From Dipteris shenzhenensis (taxonomy: Eukaryota; Polypodiophyta; Polypodiopsida; Gleicheniales), in assembly GCA_047967505.1 (NCBI GenBank), contig CM106541.1: a DNA stretch of 64,000 bases; one strand, 5' to 3'. The notes below the pieces were generated by a model. It ran no database searches. It saw only the letters and a program-made list of their open reading frames with translations, and had not been told where the DNA came from. The translations under genes and the position numbers were made by a program. Shown here in pieces: positions 44,501 to 54,300 of this stretch (positions are counted from its first letter, which is position 1; every line of letters starts with the position of its first letter).

Positions 44501-46658
44501 CACACCTCATGTCCTTTTTGTATCTTTCACAAGACCAAGACATTATGGGCATCACTTGGCTATGGAGAAAGGCCATTTTTATGAAAATCAATATGAATAA
44601 TCTTGGCAATGCTATAAGATGTTAGTAGTGGGTTAGTGTAAAAAGCTCACCCAAGGGGCACACTTGTCCCTAGTTAGGTATATTCCCCCTTAAATTGGTT
44701 AGGACTAGTTCGGGCTTCTATTCTAGTGTGAGGGTACATATCCCTAAGTTATGCTATACGTCATTTCACTCTTGCTTTGTCAACATCTCATTTTGCTTCA
44801 CCCCTGCTCACTCCACTATCATTCCTCCTCCTATTTTTGACACTTGGCATCAAAGCAACCTGCCCCTTGTTCTCCCACACCACAAGGCTATTCCTGGATG
44901 ATAACCTTCGACTCTGATACCATGTTAGAAAACGTAGAAGTAGGTTGCTTTCGTATGGCCAACACTACTCTACAGCGGACGATGAACCCTCAGATCACAA
45001 GACACTAATGGAACAACTCAAACATATGCTTTAATTAAATGTAAGAGGGTGATCCAAACTTGAAAGAATACTCAGATGCATAGCCAAAACAGAGATATAT
45101 ATATATAGAGAATCTAAGTACAAAAACTTGCCCTCCAATGTAAACAAGCTCTCTTGTGCTGCACCCTCTGTAGGAAACTCTTCCTCTTTGCCATGGTAAG
45201 CTTCAACGGCTGCTCAAGGCCCAACACTCCTGCGAAGTTCAGCCCTTGAGTTCACTGCTGATAGAGGTCCCTCCTGTGCACCTTCTTATACTCTCCTACA
45301 ATCTGTGGATATGCACCTAGATATGCTCTGGACTGCTGGGTGTCACCACAATGTAAATATCCTAAGTCAAAGTACAGTAGACCATTTATTTAATCATAAT
45401 TAAAGAATTTTTCATCTAGGTTAATATTGGTCAAAAGAGTTCTTCTATTGGTCAAAGAATTGACTACGGTCAATAATAATTGACTTCAATCAAGTAAGCC
45501 TGACTTCGGTCAAAAAGACTTGGTTTATACCAAGAAGATTAACTATGTTTAAGCAAGATGTGCCGACTTCGGTTGGAGAGACTTGACTATAATTAAGGCG
45601 CCTCGACCCTTGGTCAAAGCCCTTAATCATGATGAAGAGCATTGACTCCAGTCAACCAGAGAATAAATATATTTATATATTTATTATGTGTGCACGTGTT
45701 CAATGGGGACGCCCACCGTGACTAGGATTAGTCCACAGTTTATTATTTTTGCATGCAAAGCGCTAACAATAAATGGGTGCCATGGTGGTGCCATTTAATT
45801 AGTTGTTGCAAGTACTAGGAAGGGTTATTTTTCCCAAACGCTATGGAGCCTAACAAGCATCTAGGAGGCTGTTCGCGTGACCAATCGCTTCGAAGACTCC
45901 AAAGTTGCCCTTAGTGGCATGTAATTAGGAAAGTAATTTAGAATTTGACGAGTGGCTTATTGCCAAGAAAGAGAGCCTAAGAGCTCATGTAATTTATTCA
46001 CGTTTTGAAATTTCTAACAGTAGCTTCCACGCTGAACTCATGTACTCCAATTCTCTCTTATGAATAAAAACCTTCAGGAGGGTCCAGCCCGACACTTGTC
46101 CTTGGCCCTAGTGTGCTTGTAGAGAGAGGGAGAGAAGGAGAGCAAGAGAGAGTGTTTTGTGGTTGCAAAGAGCAGGACGTTTTTACATCGAGATTACACT
46201 GGGACTCGCTCCCGTAAAAACTCTCTGCTGTACAGTGATCTTCAGGCTGAGCACCCAAACAATATACCTTTGTAAGACTAGAATAAGTCCAATCATACAA
46301 ATTTAGATTTTTTGTTGTTCTAAAGATCAAAAATCTACACAAAAAAGAAAAGAGAAAATAAAAGAGAATATGAAAGAGAAGAAAAGAGAGGTAAACAAAA
46401 ACTTTTAAGAAAAACAAAAGGAAGGCATACTTAGCAAGCAAAGCAACACTTATGTCGTCATCAGTGCCCAAGCATAAGCAGCTATACTGGGTTTCTAAAG
46501 ACCCGCGGAGTCTCTTGGGCAAACCCAGTGCTTACTAAAATACGTCAAATAAACAAAAGAGAAAGAAAACAAGAAAACAAGAAGAAAGGAAGCAAGTGAC
46601 TAAGCAAAAATAAACAAGCAAGTCAAGAAACAAAATCTTCCAAAAAACTGGAATATCG

Positions 46659-46700
<42 letters not shown>

Positions 46701-49700
46701 TATTTAAAACATAAAAAGGTAAATGGTCCTTTACACTTATGTATTGTTTCCTACAAAGAGTCAAAAATACATTTCTAACTTAGAAAGCACAAGCATACTC
46801 AAACAAACTCTCTTTTGAAACTAAAATAAAAACGGGCTATTCAGCTCCCCGCTTTTTGTTTTCAACTTATGTTCAATCATTCTAAACATACTTAAGGCCG
46901 ATACACCATAGATAAAAGACTTCATATTTAAGATTGTGCGTACTTTTTTCCTTATTTTCCTTGGATTATACCTCTTGTGTAATAGTAAAGTGATCAAATT
47001 ACTACATTGAGTGATAAAAGACTCCTTAGTTGTACAAAGGCGAAAAAATCTATGGAATTGGGAAGAAATGACTCCATATTTTGCCAAATCAGAAATGTTT
47101 TGAGTCAATGTGAGGCATTTTTATAATGTGTAAACCACTATATTCAGGTTGTTCACGTTTATCATATATATCAACCTCTAATCCTATGGTAGATTGAGAA
47201 ATTCTAAGATCTAAGAAAACACAAGAATCCCCTCTTGAAGTGCAGTTCAGTTCACAAGAGTCACGAGGATAGATTCCTTCTCCAAAAGCACTAGCATCTT
47301 TGTACATAAAGTCTTGAAAGTTAGGAACATCTGGTACAAATAAATCATCTATAAGATGCCTAACTTGGCTAAGCTTATGTAAAATGATACGGCAGGTATT
47401 GATAGAAATAAGACGTTGCATAAACTCCTAACTTGTACATAAAGTCTTGAAAGTTAGGAACATCGGGTACAAATAAATCATCTATAAAACGCCTAACTTG
47501 GCTAAGCTTATGTAAAATGATAGGGCAGGTAGTGAGCACCCAAACAATGTCTGAAATGCCTCCTGGGAAGGCCTTTTATAGGGGCTGGATGCCCCCTACA
47601 GACTGGCCAACATGCTACAGACTGGCCGACCAGTTTGTCAGCCAACCAAGGATCCCACAGACAGTGGACCCAGTCTGTTCCTACAATGATCAGCCAACAT
47701 GTTTCTGCCTTCAAATAGGCCCTTGTTTGCAGGCGCTTCTCTTGGATTCTGCCCCAGCCCTGTTACAGTCTCCAGACCCTGCACTGTACCTACTGCAAAA
47801 CCTGTCCAGTCCTGCAATACTGCCAACCAGCTCAGCATCGGGCTGCTCCAGCTCCAATCTGTACCTGCACAGCCTGCTGCAGCCTGATGTAGCCTCCACG
47901 CCTCCTTCCGTACCTGCTGCTTCTGTTCATGACCACCAATACCTGCTGCTGTTCATGACCACTGATACCTGCTGCTGTTTCTGCTGAACCAGTCGCTGCT
48001 CTGGACTTGTCCTAGGTTTTGCTCATGTGGCGGCAATGTTGCTGCCCACATGGCAACCTCTCCCCTTTACCCTACAGGTTCATCTACTCTCGAGTATGGT
48101 GAGGTGTCAACCCCCTGAGCTATCCTCATTCAGGGGCTCAAAGGAGGGGCAGCAGCTGGCTCACAGGTGGGGCACCGTATTTCTCCAACATCTATCACCT
48201 TGTAGATGTTCACATTGTAAGATGTTAGTAGTGAATTTGTGTCAACACCTCACCCAAAGCTTTTGCCCTCGGTTAGGGATTTATCCATTGGGTTTTTAAT
48301 TTGGTGTGAGGACGTTATGTTGTACTTCATTTCAATCTAGCAATATCAGCATCTCATTTTGCTTCACTCCTGTCAATCCTGCTCCCCTATCTAATAAATG
48401 CACCTAAAACCTCTAGAGGATCAAGCTTCCATGCTAATACACAATTGCTTTGTACAATGAAATATCTCCATTAGCATTCAGCAGACCTAAAAAGCCATTT
48501 CAAAATACACAAAAAATTGACGTATTAGATTTACAAACTGCATGCAGAGTTGTAATATATCAAAGTTCATACTTTAAGAGAGAACCAAATGTGAACGTCC
48601 TAATGGTCAAGAGCAAGCTTAAAAATCAAAAACTCCATCTTGCATTGAAGGGACTAGTTGCTAGGGACCATCATTCACCATAAATCATGCATTATGATAA
48701 TGATGCGAGTATACACTACTAGATGTCAAGCTTTGGGAATTGCTAGAATGCCCTCAGCCTCCACCCTCACATGAGTGATGTGGATTTTTAGAACGACCTG
48801 CCAATTGCTTTGGCGTGTGTTTATCACATGAGTTGTAGAGTTAAAAAGCAGGGTATAAATCAAAAAGAGATTCAAAGCTATTACCCAATTCCAAGAGGAA
48901 ATAGTAGCTTACAAAGATCTTATTTGCTCAGTCTATTTCAGCATTCTACAAGTCAATTTAACTTACCCCTTCTCCAAACAATAGAAACTTACCGTGAATC
49001 TGTAGATTCCCTTCCGTACATCTCTAGTATCAATTTCAACTCCTGCTCACTTTCCCGCAAAAGCCTCACCTAGTCATGGAAGAACCCACAAACATGCAAA
49101 CTAATTCCTTATTATAAAGGCAAATGAAAGGCAGCCGCTTGGAATAAGAGCATCTAAATTAAGAATGAATGAAGGTAGATTAAGGATGCCCAAACAAGTA
49201 AGATAAAGCAGGAACCATGCCTCATCTTTGATAGCAATAATCTCTAGAGATTGATCTGCAACCTTCTCGGCTAGACGCTTACATTCACTTGTCTGCACAA
49301 AAAATACCGCAGGATTTGCATCATGTATTCCACAAAGTCTATTAAAACTACCATACCCCAAAAGAGCACCTAGTTTTACCTTCCTATCAAGTACAGCATT
49401 CACGGACTGAACCTCTGCACGAAGAGAGAAAGCCCCACATGCAGCCTCCTTATACTGATTAAGTTGTTGCTGCATCATGCGCATCTCTTTGTGTAATGTT
49501 GAAACCATTACCTTGAATTCCGCAACTTCATCTTTTTTCTCTGCACAAAGTATGTTAATGAGCCAAACGTCCAGGACCAGAGCAACAACAGAAAATCAGA
49601 TCTTGAAGGATACTGATTATAGGAGAGACTGGTGTTTCTTCAAAGGAGTTCACTTTTCAGCAACATTTATATCTTTAATGTATGTATTCTCACAAACGCC

Positions 49701-51269
49701 TTTATGCATGCCTCTGCATTTCACAAGATGACAAGATTGTCTAGCATAACAGAGATCTAGACTAAAATCTGCCACCTTTCTGCCATTTGCTCTAAAGATA
49801 AACACAGCATAGTACGCAAGCTAGCAATTCAGCAAAGATGCAACCGCAGTTGACAATGAAGAGCTATTTAGAGCACCTACTTCATAAGGTAATAATGAAA
49901 GATTGACACATGCATAAAGTAAAGAATTCCAGGGCAGGTTCAGAAAAGAATACTACAAAATGTGTAATAACTTCATTTGTTTTACACATGAACATGGCCC
50001 ACAATAGCAAGGAACCAGGAGCTGACAACGGACCCTGTTTCACTCCAATTGTGCTCCTTGACCTCCGCAGTCCAAGTTGCCGTTCGAACCCTGCCTGACA
50101 CGCTCTCATAAAGTGTCGAAACTGCCCAGATAATCTCCTCACCATGACCCAGATCTTAGGAATCTAATATGTCAGAAAATCCACAAAGCAGCAGTAAACC
50201 CTCTACCTCCATGACCTGGCCTCCTCAATGACATCTCGGAGTGCGAGCATGTGATCCAAGTTTGTGTGATCAGTGCAAAAGCTTGCCTGTCCAGCAGCTC
50301 TAAGTCCCTTGCAGCTTGCATGTCGAGTACCAAGGCAGAAATCTTTCACATGAGATGCCCAATCATGATGGTCCTGTAATTTTCCGTGCTCATGGGATCC
50401 CCCCCTGCCTTATAAATAGGGATGATGGTACTAAGGGTCTAGGCGTGAAAAAAACCCGTACAAACCACGTCATTAAAAAGCTTTGCCAAGATCAGGGCTA
50501 AGATACTCCAAATGCAATGTATTCAGCGAGATCTTCGTGAGGAGGCTGAGACCTCACTGTACGCAGCTACATCTACACATCATGGATTTTTTGAGACACA
50601 GAAAGTCCTTGTCAGAGATTTCAACGAGAGGACAGCTGCACGTCATGGACAGCTCATTGATTTTCACGATGCTTCTAGTTTGCTACTTGATGTTGATGTG
50701 GATGAGGTGGCATATCGATAGACAGGAGAGCCCAATCACATCGCATAGGCACTCTTTCTTGGACATGGGCAAGATACATGACCTCATCATCTATAATGGT
50801 CTCAACCGATGGCCCTCCTCGGGTGTTTTTCACATGGGAGAGGCTCCAACATAGCTGACTACCTCATGGGATCCCTTACCTTCGCCTCTCACACCACTAA
50901 TTTCTCTATTTCCCCACCACCTCCCGAAGTAGGCATATTTATCTCTTCTTTAGCCTACCATCCCCCCCCCACGCACTACGGTACCATCCCCCCCCCACGC
51001 ACTACGACACCGTCCCCACACACCACGTACCACGACTCCACTTAGACCATAGCTTATCCCCCAAGTACGCAGCCTGCCTTTCTACCCTACTCACAGACCT
51101 TGAGCACATCCCACGTCTGAGGATCGAGCTACTCTGATCACCGGCTCCCTTCACACCCCTCCACATCTTTCCCTAAACCACACGCTCCAACTTCAAGAGA
51201 CAGAGATGCGTGTATAAGTAGATTAAATTTGAGGGAGAGAGGGAGGGAGGGAGGGAGAGAGGGGGGGGG

Positions 51270-51309
<40 letters not shown>

Positions 51310-54300
51310 CCATGAAACATGGAGTCATGCCAAAAGGTACATCACAAAGTTGTAGATTATAAAATTTGGCAGGTACAGAGCGGATTAAATATTACAACAA
51401 TATGACATGCATACACTTTTTAATTTTCAAAAAATTGAAATTGCGATTTGCCAACACAGAGAAAAGCAGTTGCCATCTGCTTCTCCCCGTGTCTAGTGAA
51501 CCATTTTATCTTCAACTGCAAGGATTGAACATCCTATGGCAATATTTTAGGCACACAAGCAGGGATAAAAGACAACAAAAACAAAGAGTTTTATGATCCA
51601 CAGGGTCTTACCTGAAGAGTGAGACAACTCTTCTAGTCTTGCTTGCAAATCGCTTCTCTGTGTTAGACATTGCTCCAGACTGGACTCTAAATCAGACATC
51701 CTTGCTGTGAGGATGCTGTTTACTTTTTGAGCTGCTTCCCCTGCCTCAGCTCTTAAGAGGGCTTCCTTTTCATGGAGGCAGAGTTTATCTCGCTCAGCCT
51801 GTGAAGATCAAGCTATGCTGATAAGTGCAGTGACAAAGAGGATAAGATAGCATGCAAAGCACCCTTGAAAGTTTGTAAAGGATTGTCAAGGATCATATTA
51901 CATGTGAGTCGTCCACCAACGATTGATAATGCTCAACCTCTTCCTTCAGATGAACAACTTGATCACGCATTAAAAGATAAGGAGCAGATGACACAATATG
52001 ATGTTCATCAATGAGCAACTCCTGAAACATTTGTGAAATTTGAGACCTTCAGCCTGGGAAGCTTACAATAAACCCTCAAAACAGCTGAAATCAAGTCGTA
52101 TCATGCAAAGGTGTCAGAATCACCTGCATTCGTAGAAGTTCCTGAGAGATGTTTGTTTTCTCCACCTGCACCTCTTTCAATGCATTGAGCCTCTGTGATG
52201 CCAGATTCTACCAAAAGAAATAGACAAAGTATTCTTCGATTTGTTAGGCTCAAAAGCATATATGCGCTGCCAGAAACCTGACTCCCCTAAAATGAAGGCC
52301 CAATAAAACTGAAAACCCTTGATTAAGGGTAATAAGTATATCACACTTAACACCTTTGCCTCATCCAATGCAACCTCCAACTCCTTGCTTTCTCGTGATA
52401 CATTTTCCCGACCTCCTGAAACTGAGCCTGTACTAGACACAAAACAATCCTTCTGATTGCGCATTGCAGCCAATTTGCGCCTACTTGTTTCAAGATCAGC
52501 CAGAGTCTCTTCCAGTTCACCTTCAAAACATAACAAGATTGTGCCCTAATTAGCTAGTTCTCGACCAAAAAAAAGTAAAAGTAAAGAATAACACAAAGAC
52601 AAAATATCAGTTCATTAATAGCAAGATGAGATCTCCCTAGCAAATTCACTCAATTATATTTCTAACAATCGATTTAAAGATTCAGTTTTAAACCTTTCAG
52701 CCGCTTCATCTCTGCTTGGTCATGAATATGATTGTCTTGACATATTCTGATCTCTGAAACTAATTCATTGTGCTTTGCATGAAGGGAATTCATGGCCGAT
52801 CTTAGGGTTCCAATTTCACTTTTCATATCTTCAACGATTCTTTGTAATTGTCGTCCGTGCTCTGCCCCCAAGCCACCAAAACAAGAAGTTAGCCATGTGA
52901 CCTCTTCATCTACATTTAAAGACATCCATATGTATTACATGAATGCATCCATCAATACATCCCTGCATACATATGTGTAGATCCCACATAGATACATATC
53001 AATATACATGCATGCAAGCATGCCCCAAACTCCTGGTGTCAATATGCATAAACAAGTGCATAAAAATGTACATATGTACCACACACGCGCGCACATCAAG
53101 AGTTACCACGTCACTCTTCATTCCTAGCATCTAAATTTTCCTTCAACACGGGTCAATGGTTTTTTAGGCCAACCCTTGTCTAGGTAAGAGAGGTTTCCAT
53201 ACAGCTCAGCTTAAACACTGGTCACTCTCCACCAACCTTAATATCCACATCCACATCGCTGTCACCTCACCCTTTAAATTGTTGACTTGGCACCACGGTC
53301 TCGCATTCCCACTTGGCCCTCAGATGGGCACATCTATGCCCACCAAAAGGGCTGGACAGCCTGAGGCATGGAAGTTTATATAGGGCTCGAATGCCCTGGA
53401 AAAAGACCCACCAACTAGCATACAGGACAGTGACAAAGCAAGACGAGTTGGCCATCTAGCAGGAACACCACGAGGAGGGAGATATGACAACAGAAGTAGG
53501 AGCTATTGTTTACTTGTTAGTGAATTTGTTGCAGTGTGAGTGCATTTGTTGCAGAACATTGGATGTAGGTAGGTCAGCCCCAAGGCCACCGCTTCTTGTA
53601 CTAGATCAGTCCACACTGGTAATATACTTTTCCTTTGCCTATTTTGCTGCCCCCTATTCTCTCTGAAAAACTCTACAATCAGTCCACATGTCATATGTCT
53701 AAAACCTAGTCTTGTTTGTTTCCAGCATTTACTTGGAGCTTAATCAGTCCACCCCGCTCTCAAAGACAATATTTCAAACTGGAGAATGGTCCATCAAATC
53801 CTTCAAATGGCCCCTTAATATGTCATTTTTTTTCTCACTGTGCAGATGGCAGATGTTGTTACTTTGTTCCATTCGTTTGGAACAGTGTCAATTAATAACA
53901 GTATGCAAGGCCTTAGTTCAACCATCTCTCACCACTTAGTCTCCTTATTTCAAGACTTTTCCCTGAATCACGACTTCTCTCAGCCCTAAGCACAATACAG
54001 GAGGTAAAGACACCTGCAGGTGTCCCTCCTCCAGCACAGCAAGATCATGTATGTAATCCACAACAGATCCAGGCGGTCTTGTCAAGTTTGAACTCATCGT
54101 TGGCCACTTTTGTTCACCACAGTTCCAATAAAAAATGTCACATCTTACATCTCTATGATTCGTCCACATGTCATATGTCTAAAACCTAGTCTTGTTTGTT
54201 TCCAGCATTTACTTGGAGCTTAATCAGTCCACCCCGCTCTCAAAGACAATATTTCAAACTGGAGAATGGTCCATCAAATCCTTCAAATGGCCCCTTAATA

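Larger units (their letters stand above)
42060..48992 (-). other. HUB intron 12, 6.9 kb
   Basis: Begins gtaagt and ends ttgtcag on the minus strand. 42060-44075 shows no recognised element. From 44080 on it is made of LTR pieces, a short tandem duplication and the Penelope-like insertion described separately. Confidence 0.88.
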
